The notes under the pieces were generated by a model. That model searched no databases. It saw only the letters and a program-made list of their open reading frames with translations, and was not told where the DNA came from. A stretch of 64,000 bases of DNA. Origin: Micromonospora inositola (lineage in GTDB: Bacteria; Actinomycetota; Actinomycetes; Mycobacteriales; Micromonosporaceae). This document shows positions 9,074 to 16,673 of this stretch, piece by piece. The DNA lies in assembly GCF_900090285.1 (NCBI RefSeq), contig NZ_LT607754.1, positions 2,480,001 through 2,544,000 on the forward strand, written 5' to 3'. A program made the translations under genes and the position numbers. Positions within the stretch are counted from its first letter, which is position 1; each line of letters begins with the position of its first letter.

Positions 9074-9654
9074 TCCTTCTCGTCCAATGCCGCCCGAAGG
9101 CCGGCCAGGCCACGGGAGAGCCGGCTACGGACCGTGCCCTCGGTCAGGTTGAGCACCGCCGCCGTCTCGGCGGTGGAGAGGTCCAGCAGGACCCGGCAGA
9201 CGATCACGGTGCGCTGGCCGACGGGCAGTCGGTCCAGGGCCGACCGGGCGGCCAGGCCGGCCGGGTCGGGTGCGGGCGCCGCCGCCCCCCGCCACTCGTC
9301 GGCCGGTGGTCGCTCCCGGCGGACCTTCCGCCACCACGACGTGGCCCAATTGAGTCCGACCCGGAACACCCAGCCCGCCGGGTTGTCGAGCCCGCGGACC
9401 CGGTCCCAGCGCGCGTACGCCCGCGCCATCGCCTCGTCGGCGGCCTCCCGCGCAACGGCCGGGTTTCCGACGGCCAGCGCGAGCGCCCGGTGGATCCGGT
9501 CCACGTGCTCCCGGTAGAACTGCTCGAACGGCAGCTCTGCCCGGGCGCCGGCCGGCTCGGCGCGGTCGCGTGTCAGCTCTTCCACGGCACTGGCCGGCGC
9601 TGCCGGGTGGCTTCCCATGCCAGGTACACGCCCGGCCCCGGCGCGGTGTTCCAT
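9070..9654 (-). CDS. ECF sigma factor, SigE-type
   Basis: 194 residues. Region 2 reads FEQFYREHVDRIHRALALAV followed by AREAADEAMARAYARWDRV and PAGWVFRVGLN, as in the SigE-type ECF group of actinomycetes. Region 4 has LPVGQRTVIVCRVLLDLS and a helix-turn-helix TAAVLNLTEGTVRSRLSRG. ATG 9654 was chosen because GGGGTGA lies 6 nt upstream; ATG 9618 is an alternative. It is translationally coupled to the membrane protein downstream. It diverges from the XRE gene at 10010 across a repeat-rich spacer. Confidence 0.88.
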   Translation of the reverse strand: MEHRAGAGRVPGMGSHPAAPASAVEELTRDRAEPAGARAELPFEQFYREHVDRIHRALALAVGNPAVAREAADEAMARAYARWDRVRGLDNPAGWVFRVGLNWATSWWRKVRRERPPADEWRGAAAPAPDPAGLAARSALDRLPVGQRTVIVCRVLLDLSTAETAAVLNLTEGTVRSRLSRGLAGLRAALDEKE

Positions 9655-9750
9655 CAGTTCACCCCGTTTTCCGGAAACCCGCGGGGCCGGGTGGTCCGCG
9701 CCGAGCGCGACTGCGCTCGTCCTGGCCGCTGGCCCGCGGCCGCGGGAGCG

Positions 9751-9795
9751 GGCTGTCGCGGGACGGGCTGTCGCGGGACGGGCCGTGCCGCGACC
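9751..9795. repeat. 15-bp tandem repeat, three units
   Basis: GGCTGTCGCGGGACG occurs twice head to tail (9751-9765, 9766-9780), followed by a diverged third unit GGCCGTGCCGCGACC. It lies about 100-140 bp upstream of the ECF sigma start. It may be an array of binding sites or simple slippage-generated sequence. Confidence 0.7.
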
Positions 9796-9809
9796 ACTAG
9801 TGTCCACGT

Positions 9810-9880
9810 CCTTTGCTCTGCTGCAGCCCACGCAACACTTCGGCGCTTTGACTGTTGCGTGGGCTGCAGCAGAGCAAAGG
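9810..9880. repeat. Perfect 28-bp inverted repeat (large hairpin element)
   Basis: Arms 9810-9837 and 9853-9880 are exact reverse complements (28/28) around a 15-nt loop. The arms begin CCTTTGCTCTGCTGCAG and end CCCACGCAACA. The element sits between two divergent genes, so it cannot be a normal terminator of either. Its perfection and size suggest a mobile or selected hairpin such as a REP/MITE-like unit or a cruciform regulatory site. Nothing in the loop encodes a peptide. Confidence 0.9.
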
Positions 9881-9896
9881 GGTCGAGGCAGATCCT

Positions 9897-9919
9897 GGCG
9901 GGCGGGCGGGCGGGCGGGC
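9897..9919. repeat. GGCG tetranucleotide microsatellite
   Basis: Five uninterrupted GGCG units followed by GGC, about 90-110 bp upstream of the XRE start. Such a tract could slip and change promoter spacing. Variation is not shown here. Confidence 0.8.
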
Positions 9920-9948
9920 CGGCACGCGTGCGCGGCGGTCGCACGGGT

Positions 9949-9969
9949 CTGTCCACAGTTTTGTCCACA
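9949..9969 (+). promoter_or_regulatory. Pair of DnaA-box-like sites
   Basis: CTGTCCACA (9949-9957) and TTGTCCACA (9961-9969) lie in the same orientation, 12 bp apart. The second is an exact match to the actinomycete DnaA-box consensus and the first differs by one base. They are about 40-60 bp upstream of the XRE gene. They could titrate DnaA or couple this promoter to replication. Confidence 0.5.
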
Positions 9970-10009
9970 GGGGTTGTCGGTGGTGTGTACCGCTGGGCAG
10001 GGTGCCGGC

Positions 10010-10513
10010 ATGGCTTCCGCGCTCGATCCACCGCCGACGGGCCCGACGATCGGTCGCGTGCCGATCGCCGGGCTGGTCCGGCAGGCCCGCCGGATCGCCG
10101 GGCTCGGCCAGCGGCAGATGGCCCGCTTCGCCAAGGTGGCGCCGTCGACCGTGGGCAGGGTCGAGGCCGGCGGGATGACCCCCAGTCTCCAGGTGCTCGA
10201 ACGGCTGCTGGGGGCGGCGGGCCTGTACCTCGTCGTGGTCGACCAGGAGGGGCGGGTGATCCAGCCGATGGAGGACTGGGACGACACCCGCGACGGCGCG
10301 GGACGCCGGTATCCGTCGCACCTGAAGCTGATCCTCGACCCCGAGCCCGGCGAGTGGTGGGCCGACATCTACGGCCTGGCCCGGCCGCCCGAGACCTTCC
10401 ACCGCTGCCCGATCGACCGGGAGGCGCGCCGCCGCCGCAGCCAGTGGGAGGTGCGGGTGGCGAAGTACCGCGGCGTGCCGCCCCCGGAGGATCCGCGGCG
10501 GTGGACGTACTGA
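10010..10513 (+). CDS. Small XRE-family helix-turn-helix regulator
   Basis: 167 residues. The N-terminal Cro/C1-type HTH runs IAGLVRQARRIAGLGQRQMARF...APSTVGRVEAGGMTPSLQVLERLL. The C-terminal half (LYLVVVDQEGRVIQPMEDWDD, EWWADIYGLARPPETFHRCP) is a domain I know only from actinomycete XRE-like proteins and cannot assign. ATG 10010 places the HTH near the N-terminus. It diverges from the ECF sigma gene and ends at a strong hairpin terminator facing the secreted nuclease. Confidence 0.8.
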   Translation: MASALDPPPTGPTIGRVPIAGLVRQARRIAGLGQRQMARFAKVAPSTVGRVEAGGMTPSLQVLERLLGAAGLYLVVVDQEGRVIQPMEDWDDTRDGAGRRYPSHLKLILDPEPGEWWADIYGLARPPETFHRCPIDREARRRRSQWEVRVAKYRGVPPPEDPRRWTY

Positions 10514-10556
10514 AGCGGCCCGTCGTCCAGCCGGTGAGCTGGACGACGGGCCGCTT
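10513..10556. terminator. Bidirectional hairpin terminator
   Basis: Perfect 19-bp arms 10513-10531 and 10538-10556 around the 6-nt loop CGGTGA, between the convergent XRE and nuclease genes. The stem contains GCGGCCCGTCGTCCAGC and overlaps the last base of the XRE stop codon. Only a weak T-rich tail follows, as is usual in high-GC actinomycetes. Confidence 0.88.
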
Positions 10557-10569
10557 CTGGGCAGAATGG

Positions 10570-13500
10570 TCAGTCGTCGTTGGCGATGGTGCCGACGGCG
10601 ACCGGGTCGGCGAGCCGGAGGCCCGGCACGCCGGCGACGAAGAGCTTCAGCTGCTCGTCCGCCTCGACCTTCCGGTCACCGCGGACGGCCACCGGGAAGG
10701 CGATCGACGTCTGCCCCGCCGCCAGGGTGCGGCAGCCGACGTACGGGTCGTAGTCGGAGCCGGCCTGGGCGGTGATGCCGTACGTGGTGGCGCAGATCAG
10801 CGCCGGCTCGGAGAGCGGCCGGGACACCGTCACCGTGAACGTCAGGGCGGCGTCGCCCTTGTCGCCCTCGGCCACCGACGCGTCCGCGACGGTCAGCGAC
10901 GCGCGGGAGTGGAACCGGGCCACCTGCGGGTCGTGGTCGCTGGCGCCCCGGTCGCCGAGGCCCTCGGCGTCGGTCGGGTAGTCGGCGTTGATGTGCGCCG
11001 AGCGGATCTGCACCAGGTCGTCGTGGAGCTTGTCGTTGGTGAAGAGGTTGTCCAGCGTCTGCGCCTGCCCGCTGAAGGTGTACGAGTACGCCGCCGCCGG
11101 CACGTCCGCGACCAGGTCGTCCCAGAGGTTGTGCATACCGGCCTGGTACAGCGGGCCGAGTTGGTCCGACGGGGTCGGGTTCGCCCCGGTGGCGATCGGG
11201 TCGTCCGGGCGGGGGAAGACGTTCAGGTCGCCGCCGTAGATGACCCGGGCGTTGGGGTCGTTCGCTTCGACGGCCTTCACCAGCGCGGCGCCGTACGCGG
11301 CCTGCTCCCGCCGCTGCCCGACCCGGGTGTCCGGGCCGGACGAGTAGTGGTTGCTCAGCGCCCAGAGGGTGTAGTGCTCGGTCGACCCGGGCCCCGCCGC
11401 CACAGTGAACTTCCCGAGCTGCGGGGCTCGGGTGTAGACGTTCGCGCCGTCCACCCCGGTGGAGCGGTCCACGTCGGCCGGCAGCACCGCGTTGAGCGCC
11501 TTCGGGTTCTGCACGTCGGCGTTGGCCGGCAGCCCCGCCGAGCGGTACTCCACCGTCGGGGTGGTGCCCAGCAGCGGGTCGGTGGCGGTCGCCTCGGCCA
11601 GCGTCAGCCGGTCGGTGCGGTAGAGGAACGCCGAGGTGATGCCCCGGGCGTCCGCGCCGGTGCGGTCGTACGCGGCGGCGTAGGCGGGACCGCCGTTGGC
11701 CGCGATGGTGAGCGCCAACTCCTGGATGGTGTCCGGCGCGCCGTCGGCGTTGTTGGTGTCCCCACAGGCCAGCTTGCCGTCGGCGACCGAGCAGATGTCC
11801 TGGTCCTCGGCCTCCTGCACCAGCACCAGGTCGGGGCTGTGCAGGGCGGTCACGATCTGCCGGGCCTCGACGCCCAGCCGCGCGGTGTACGCGGCCTCGT
11901 TGGCCGGCACGTAGTCGAATGGCGGGGTGACTCCGGTGCAGCCCGGGTTGCCGGCGAAGTCGCAGCCGTCGAACGGGTCGTCCCGGTAGTCGTACAGGTT
12001 CTCCAGGTTGTAGGTGGCGACCGCGACCTCGGTGTCCCGGTTCGCCGGCTGCGGCGGGTTGTTCGCCGCCGGGTCGGCGCCACCGGTGAGGGTGAGCTGC
12101 TCCGGCTGGACGCTGTACTTGCTGAACGCGTACGAGATGGCGCCGTAGGCGTCCTCGGTCAGCGTGTCGAAGGTGCGGGCCTCCGGCAGCAGCGCGCCGG
12201 AGTCACCGGCGGTGGCCTTCACCCCGCCCGCGCCCAGCAGGACGCGCTGGTTGTTGCCGTTGTCGAAGAGCGTGCCCGGCATGTCGTCCAGCGGGTGCGC
12301 GTCCCGGAACACCCGGCGGGCGTACGGGTCGGTCCGCTTCATGATCGGGTCCTCGCGGTCCACCACGTAGATCTCCGAGTCGGCGGTGGAGGCGAAGATG
12401 TGCCGCGGGGCGGCGACCCCGCTGCCCGACCGGACCCGCATCCGGGCCCCCTCGTGCCGCTCCCAGTAGAGGTCGGCGGCCGCCGCCTCGGCCGGCGGCG
12501 TCGCGTCGTCGACCTGCACGGCCGTGTCGACGTCCAGGCCGGAGTCCAGCTTGCGCACCAGCGAGGCGCTGGAGAGCTGGGTCTGGCTGAAGAACTCGGA
12601 CACCCGCCCGCGCAGCACGACCTCGTCGCCGACGGTCGGCGCGTAGCCCCCGATCAGCGTGGTGAAGGAGCCCATGAAGACGAAGATCCCGTCCGAGGTG
12701 AGCGGGTCGCCGTCCTCGCTGCCCTTGCGGCTCTGCAGATAGAAGCCGTACTGGTCGGCCCCGGCGGAGGTGCGGGTGAGCGACTTCTGGGTGATCACGC
12801 CGCGCACGTCGTACAGGGCGGAGCTGGTGCCGTTGCCGCTGGCCGGGGCGAGCGCCGAGCGGTCGGTGGCGCCCTTCTCGTCGTCGCTGGTGCGGCCCTG
12901 CACCTCGCCCACCGACAGCAGGGCGGTGGCCTGCACGGTGAGCGTGCAGGTGGCCGTCGCGCCGTCGGCGTCGGTCGAGGTCACGGTGACCGTGTACGAG
13001 CCGGCCGGCAGGCCGGTGGCGGTGACCGTCGCGGTGGCGGTGCCGCCGACCCCGGCGGCCGGGGTGACGGCGCTACGGCTGATCGAGCCGGTCGCCGGGC
13101 CCGGGCTGACGGCGGTGACCGCCAGGTCGGTGACCGTGTCGTCGGCGTCGGTGGCGGTCACCTCGCGGGTCGCGGTGGCGCCGGCCTCGACGGTCAGCGT
13201 GCCGCCGCAGGTGAGCTTGGCCGGCTGGTCGACGGGGCCGCCGCCGTCGACGGAGTGGCTGCCCAGGCCGTCGAAGGTGTCGGTCGCGAAGCCGGCCCAC
13301 TGGACGGCCGGGTCGAAGGCGTCCGACGGGTCGGTGTCCCCGCCGCTCACCGACGGCAGCCGGCGCAGCGTGTTGTCGGCGGTGCTGGTCAGCCCGGTGC
13401 CCCACTCGGTGCCGGGGTCGACGCCGACCTGACCGATCGAGTCGAGCACCGTGGTGCCCTTGCGCAGCACGATCGCGTCGTCGCCGTTGAACAGGCTGGC

Positions 13501-13842
13501 GCCGGTGGTCTGGTCGGCCTGGGCGAGGATCGCCGGCGCGGCCGACGAGGCGGCGAAGACGAAGACGTCACCGGTGGCCACCGTGCCGGTCAGGGCGACG
13601 TTCGTCGCCGTGGTCGAGCCGTTGAAGTAGAGCTGGAGCTGGAAGCCGCCGGCGGCCAGGTCGACCGGGGCGCCGGTGCCGTTGTACAGCTCGATCGCCT
13701 TGTTGTTGGACAACCCCTCGACGTACTCGGAGATGAACAGGTCGGTGGGCGCGGCGCTGGCCGCGATGGGTGCGACGCCGATTGCCGTGACGGAGACGGC
13801 GGCGGTTGTCGCGAGCGCGGCGAGTGTGCGGCGCGGGCGCAT
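10570..13842 (-). CDS. ExeM/NucH-type secreted endonuclease with lamin-tail and Calx-beta-like domains
   Basis: 1090 residues. The signal peptide is MRPRRTLAALATTAAVS... cleaved near ASAAPTDL. Next is a lamin-tail-like domain (LFISEYVEGLSNNKAIELYN, residues about 35-190) and Ig-like segments to about 320. An OB-type region follows (LYDVRGVITQKS...YGFYLQSR). The endonuclease/exonuclease/phosphatase domain (about 600-960) has ATYNLENLYD, LVLVQEAED, ALSNHYSS, YGGDLNVFPRP and ASDHDPQVARF. A C-terminal Calx-beta-like segment reads VADASVAEGDKGDAALTFTV. The EEP motifs keep the expected Asn, Glu, Asp and terminal His. It probably degrades extracellular DNA for nutrient or phosphate recovery. The ATG is followed directly by the signal peptide. 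Confidence 0.93.
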   Translation of the reverse strand: MRPRRTLAALATTAAVSVTAIGVAPIAASAAPTDLFISEYVEGLSNNKAIELYNGTGAPVDLAAGGFQLQLYFNGSTTATNVALTGTVATGDVFVFAASSAAPAILAQADQTTGASLFNGDDAIVLRKGTTVLDSIGQVGVDPGTEWGTGLTSTADNTLRRLPSVSGGDTDPSDAFDPAVQWAGFATDTFDGLGSHSVDGGGPVDQPAKLTCGGTLTVEAGATATREVTATDADDTVTDLAVTAVSPGPATGSISRSAVTPAAGVGGTATATVTATGLPAGSYTVTVTSTDADGATATCTLTVQATALLSVGEVQGRTSDDEKGATDRSALAPASGNGTSSALYDVRGVITQKSLTRTSAGADQYGFYLQSRKGSEDGDPLTSDGIFVFMGSFTTLIGGYAPTVGDEVVLRGRVSEFFSQTQLSSASLVRKLDSGLDVDTAVQVDDATPPAEAAAADLYWERHEGARMRVRSGSGVAAPRHIFASTADSEIYVVDREDPIMKRTDPYARRVFRDAHPLDDMPGTLFDNGNNQRVLLGAGGVKATAGDSGALLPEARTFDTLTEDAYGAISYAFSKYSVQPEQLTLTGGADPAANNPPQPANRDTEVAVATYNLENLYDYRDDPFDGCDFAGNPGCTGVTPPFDYVPANEAAYTARLGVEARQIVTALHSPDLVLVQEAEDQDICSVADGKLACGDTNNADGAPDTIQELALTIAANGGPAYAAAYDRTGADARGITSAFLYRTDRLTLAEATATDPLLGTTPTVEYRSAGLPANADVQNPKALNAVLPADVDRSTGVDGANVYTRAPQLGKFTVAAGPGSTEHYTLWALSNHYSSGPDTRVGQRREQAAYGAALVKAVEANDPNARVIYGGDLNVFPRPDDPIATGANPTPSDQLGPLYQAGMHNLWDDLVADVPAAAYSYTFSGQAQTLDNLFTNDKLHDDLVQIRSAHINADYPTDAEGLGDRGASDHDPQVARFHSRASLTVADASVAEGDKGDAALTFTVTVSRPLSEPALICATTYGITAQAGSDYDPYVGCRTLAAGQTSIAFPVAVRGDRKVEADEQLKLFVAGVPGLRLADPVAVGTIANDD

Positions 13843-13857
13843 GAGGCCTCCACGATG

Positions 13858-13901
13858 GGCGGACGGGAACTAACGCACGTTAAGTCGCGTTCCTGTCCGC
13901 C
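13858..13901. promoter_or_regulatory. Inverted repeat upstream of the secreted nuclease
   Basis: Arms GGCGGACGGGAAC (13858-13870) and GTTCCTGTCCGCC (13889-13901) pair with one mismatch around an 18-nt AT-richer centre containing TAACGCACGTTAA. It starts 16 bp upstream of the nuclease ATG, a position consistent with an operator or leader hairpin. I do not recognise a phosphate (PHO) box here. Confidence 0.5.
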
Positions 13902-13936
13902 GTCCATCCCCCGGCAGGCCGTTTGGTGAATATCCG

Positions 13937-14953
13937 TCAGTGCTGCGCGTCGAGGCGGTGCACCAGCTCGGCGACGTCCACGCCGTACTCGCACCAGTCC
14001 CGGTCCGGCCGGTAGCCCAGCTCGGCGTTCACCTTCAGCATCGCCTCGTTGGCCTGGGCGTTCCAGGTCTGCACCTCGGCCAGGTCCGGCTCGGCCGAGC
14101 GCAGTTCCAGCAGCATCCGCGCCTTGATCGCCCGGTCGATGCCGTAACCCCGGTGGTCCTGCACCACGATCGTGTCGTACTGGTCGGCGCGGGTGGGGTG
14201 CTGGGCCGGCACCACCACCTCGGTCAGCCCGGCCACCTCCCCGCTCTGCTCGTGGGTGGCCAGCACGATGTACGGCTTCATGCCACGCCGGTGCAGCGTG
14301 TCCAGGCTGTCCCGGAGCCGCTCCGGGTCATAGGAGCTGGGGCGCAGCTCGCCGTCGTCGACGTCGCGCACCTCCGCCTTGGCCCGCGCGTACGCCTCGA
14401 TCAGGTCGTCCGGCGGACCACCCGGGCAGAACTCCAGGTGGTAGCCCGCCCCGACGCCGGTGGCCATCTCCGCCAGCACCGGCCAGTCCACCGCGCCCAG
14501 GTCGAGCACGCTGCGGGTCTCGACGTACTCCCGGTTGAAGCCGAGCGACTCGTAGAAGGCCACCGCCGGGGTGTCCCCGACGACCTCGACGCCGATCGAT
14601 CCGAAGCCCTCGTCCCGGATCCGGCGGGCGGCGAGCTTGACCAGGGTGCGGCCCAGCCCGCTGCGCCGGACCGACGGGTGCACCAGCACCTCCAGCACCC
14701 CGATCCCGCCGAGGAGCAGCACCTGGACCTGGCCCAGGATCTGCCCCGGGGTGCCGTCGGCGGCCGGTTCGTCCTGGGCGACCCAGGAGATCCGCCGTTC
14801 ACCGGGCATCACCTCGGAGAGGTATTCCCGCAGGGAACTCTCCCGCCAGGGCGGATCCTGCGGGAGGTCGGCCGCCAGGACCGCGTTCAGCGTGTCCAGC
14901 AGCGACGCGATCTCGACGGACGACGCGGTCCTGGGGTCCCACTCGCGCACCAT
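13937..14953 (-). CDS. Tandem GNAT-family N-acetyltransferase
   Basis: About 338 residues with two GCN5-related acetyltransferase folds. The first (residues about 10-165) has the acetyl-CoA loop VRRSGLGRTLVKLAARR and ends AVAFYESLGFNREYVE. The second (about 190-335) has VQDHRGYGIDRAIKARML and NAQANEAMLKVNAELGYRP. The layout is that of mycothiol-synthase-like double-GNAT proteins, but I see no basis to name the substrate. GTG 14956 immediately precedes ATG 14953, so the start is uncertain by one codon. Confidence 0.88.
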   Translation of the reverse strand: MVREWDPRTASSVEIASLLDTLNAVLAADLPQDPPWRESSLREYLSEVMPGERRISWVAQDEPAADGTPGQILGQVQVLLLGGIGVLEVLVHPSVRRSGLGRTLVKLAARRIRDEGFGSIGVEVVGDTPAVAFYESLGFNREYVETRSVLDLGAVDWPVLAEMATGVGAGYHLEFCPGGPPDDLIEAYARAKAEVRDVDDGELRPSSYDPERLRDSLDTLHRRGMKPYIVLATHEQSGEVAGLTEVVVPAQHPTRADQYDTIVVQDHRGYGIDRAIKARMLLELRSAEPDLAEVQTWNAQANEAMLKVNAELGYRPDRDWCEYGVDVAELVHRLDAQH

Positions 14954-15025
14954 CACCCGTCTAGCTTGCCGTCAACGGCTGCTTGGGGGAAGGGCCCAGT
15001 TCTCCAATGTGCGCGGACGATCACC

Positions 15026-16261
15026 TTACGTACGGCTGAGCCGTCCGTACTCGTTCGCCCGGTCGAAGACGTCCTGGGCGTACCGGCGGACGTCGTTGTA
15101 GGAGAGGATGGCGCCCCACCAGTCACCCGGAATGGTCATGTTCCGGCCGCCCTTGCAGAGATAGTTGCCGGCCGCCAGGGCAGCGTCGTCGATGTCGTGC
15201 GGGTCCCGGCGGCCGTCGTTGTCCGCGTCTGCGCCGATCTCCTGCCAGGTGCTGGGGATGAACTGCATCGGGCCGAGCGCCCGGTCGTAGACGGTGTCGT
15301 GGTCGAGCTGGCCCCTGTCGGTGTCGAGGATCCGGGACCGGCCGCCCTGCCCGTCCAGCGGGTCGCCGACGATCTCCGGCTCGGACCGGCCGGTGGGCGT
15401 GAGGGTGGCGCCGTTGGCCGACCCGTGCCGGGACTCGACGTACCCGATCGCGGCGAGGGTGGTCCAGCTGAGCTGGCAGCTGCGGTGCGTCTCGGCCAGC
15501 ACCAGCTCGGCGTAGCCGTACGCCTGCATGGCCACCGCCGGGATCTGGGTCCGCGCGCTCATCTGCTGCGCCCAGGCGGCCAGCGCGTCCGCCGGCCGGC
15601 CGGTCGACGCCGGACCGACGACCGGCCCGGTGGGCCACGCCCCGCCGGGCAGCGGCGTCCCCGCCGGCAGGGGCGTGCCGGGCAGTCCCGTCGCGCCGGG
15701 CAGACCCGGGGGTACGGCGGTGCCGGTCGGCCCGGGCAGCGCGCCCCCCTCCGGTACGCCGGTGACGGAGACGCCGGCGGTGGCGTCCACGGCCACCGGG
15801 CGGGACGGCCGAGCCGCCTGCGGCACCAGCAGCGCACCCGCCGCCGCGGTCGCCCCCACCAGGGCGAGCAGGAACACCCCGGGCAGGGTTGCCCGACCGC
15901 TGGGACGGCGGGACCAGGCCCGGGTGGCCCGGGCCGCGCCGACGGCGAGCTGCCGGGGCGGCGGCACCCGCACCGCGTGCGCGAACGGCACCCGCCGACG
16001 CCGGGAGACGGTGCTGGCCAGCTCCACCGTGCCGGCGCCGCTCTCCGTCTGCTCCGCCTGCTGGGCCTTCGCGTCCGCCTGCTCGGCCTTCGCGCCGGTG
16101 ACGCCGTCGGTCTTCTCGGCCTTCTCGGCGGTGTCGCGGCGGGGGCGGGGGACCGGTGTGGACCGCGCGACCGCCCCGGGGTCGTCGGGCGGCGCGGCCG
16201 GTCGCAGGGGCCCAACCGTCGGTCTGTCCTCGCCGTCCACCACCCGTCGAGTATCACCCAT
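15026..16261 (-). CDS. Membrane-anchored lytic transglycosylase
   Basis: 411 residues. A charged, Ala/Lys/Glu-rich cytoplasmic N-terminus (about 1-120) precedes one membrane segment (LPGVFLLALVGATAAAGALL) and a Pro/Gly-rich spacer. The C-terminal catalytic domain contains AAIGYVESRHGSANG, whose Glu is the likely catalytic acid, and YDRALGPMQFIPSTW, DADNDGRRDPHDIDDAALAA and AILSYNDVRRYA. These are characteristic of MltB-like/SLT muramidases, which cleave peptidoglycan glycan strands. An inside-out membrane topology with the enzyme outside is inferred. Confidence 0.88.
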   Translation of the reverse strand: MGDTRRVVDGEDRPTVGPLRPAAPPDDPGAVARSTPVPRPRRDTAEKAEKTDGVTGAKAEQADAKAQQAEQTESGAGTVELASTVSRRRRVPFAHAVRVPPPRQLAVGAARATRAWSRRPSGRATLPGVFLLALVGATAAAGALLVPQAARPSRPVAVDATAGVSVTGVPEGGALPGPTGTAVPPGLPGATGLPGTPLPAGTPLPGGAWPTGPVVGPASTGRPADALAAWAQQMSARTQIPAVAMQAYGYAELVLAETHRSCQLSWTTLAAIGYVESRHGSANGATLTPTGRSEPEIVGDPLDGQGGRSRILDTDRGQLDHDTVYDRALGPMQFIPSTWQEIGADADNDGRRDPHDIDDAALAAGNYLCKGGRNMTIPGDWWGAILSYNDVRRYAQDVFDRANEYGRLSRT

Positions 16262-16299
16262 GTCCGCCCGGGCGTCAGGCCCGGTCGTACCCTGGTGGC

Positions 16300-16518
16300 A
16301 TGCCCCGGTACGAGTTCCGCTGCCGCGCCTGCGGCGACACCTTCGAGGTCAACCGGCCGATGGCCGAAGCCGGCCAGCCCGCGTCCTGCCCACAGGGGCA
16401 CGCCGACACGGCGCGGCTCCTCTCCACCGTCGCGGTCACCGGCCGGGGCGCCGGCCCGGTCGGTGGGGCCTCCGCACCCGCCGGTGGTGGCTGTTGCGGC
16501 GGTGGCTGCGGCTGCTGA
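16300..16518 (+). CDS. FmdB-family zinc-ribbon protein
   Basis: 72 residues. MPRYEFRCRACGDTFE is the family opening with the CxxC knuckle. A second metal site is less regular (SCPQGH), and the tail is Gly/Cys-rich, GGCCGGGCGC. The family is named for a putative formamidase-cluster regulator, but its real role is unknown. It starts 38 bp from the divergent transglycosylase. Confidence 0.88.
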   Translation: MPRYEFRCRACGDTFEVNRPMAEAGQPASCPQGHADTARLLSTVAVTGRGAGPVGGASAPAGGGCCGGGCGC

Positions 16519-16673
16519 CGTCCGGCCCGACCTCGCCCCGCCGGCCTCCGTGCCTTGCCCGGGACGAGATCCGGTGGCACCTTGGGTCGAAATGTGCCCG
16601 GCCGTTCTCGCGATGCGTGACGGCGTGACAATAGGGCAGCATGAAGCCGACGTCAGGGGCGGAGGTTCCACGC

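Noticed and set aside
9810..9880. Hairpin as an integron attC or terminator
   Set aside because: No attC core sites or integron integrase are visible, and the genes on both sides are transcribed away from it.
9490..13929. Very long open frame on the plus strand opposite the secreted nuclease
   Set aside because: It is antisense to a gene with clear signal peptide and catalytic motifs. Its translation is Gly/Arg/Val-biased with no domains, a usual effect of high third-position GC.
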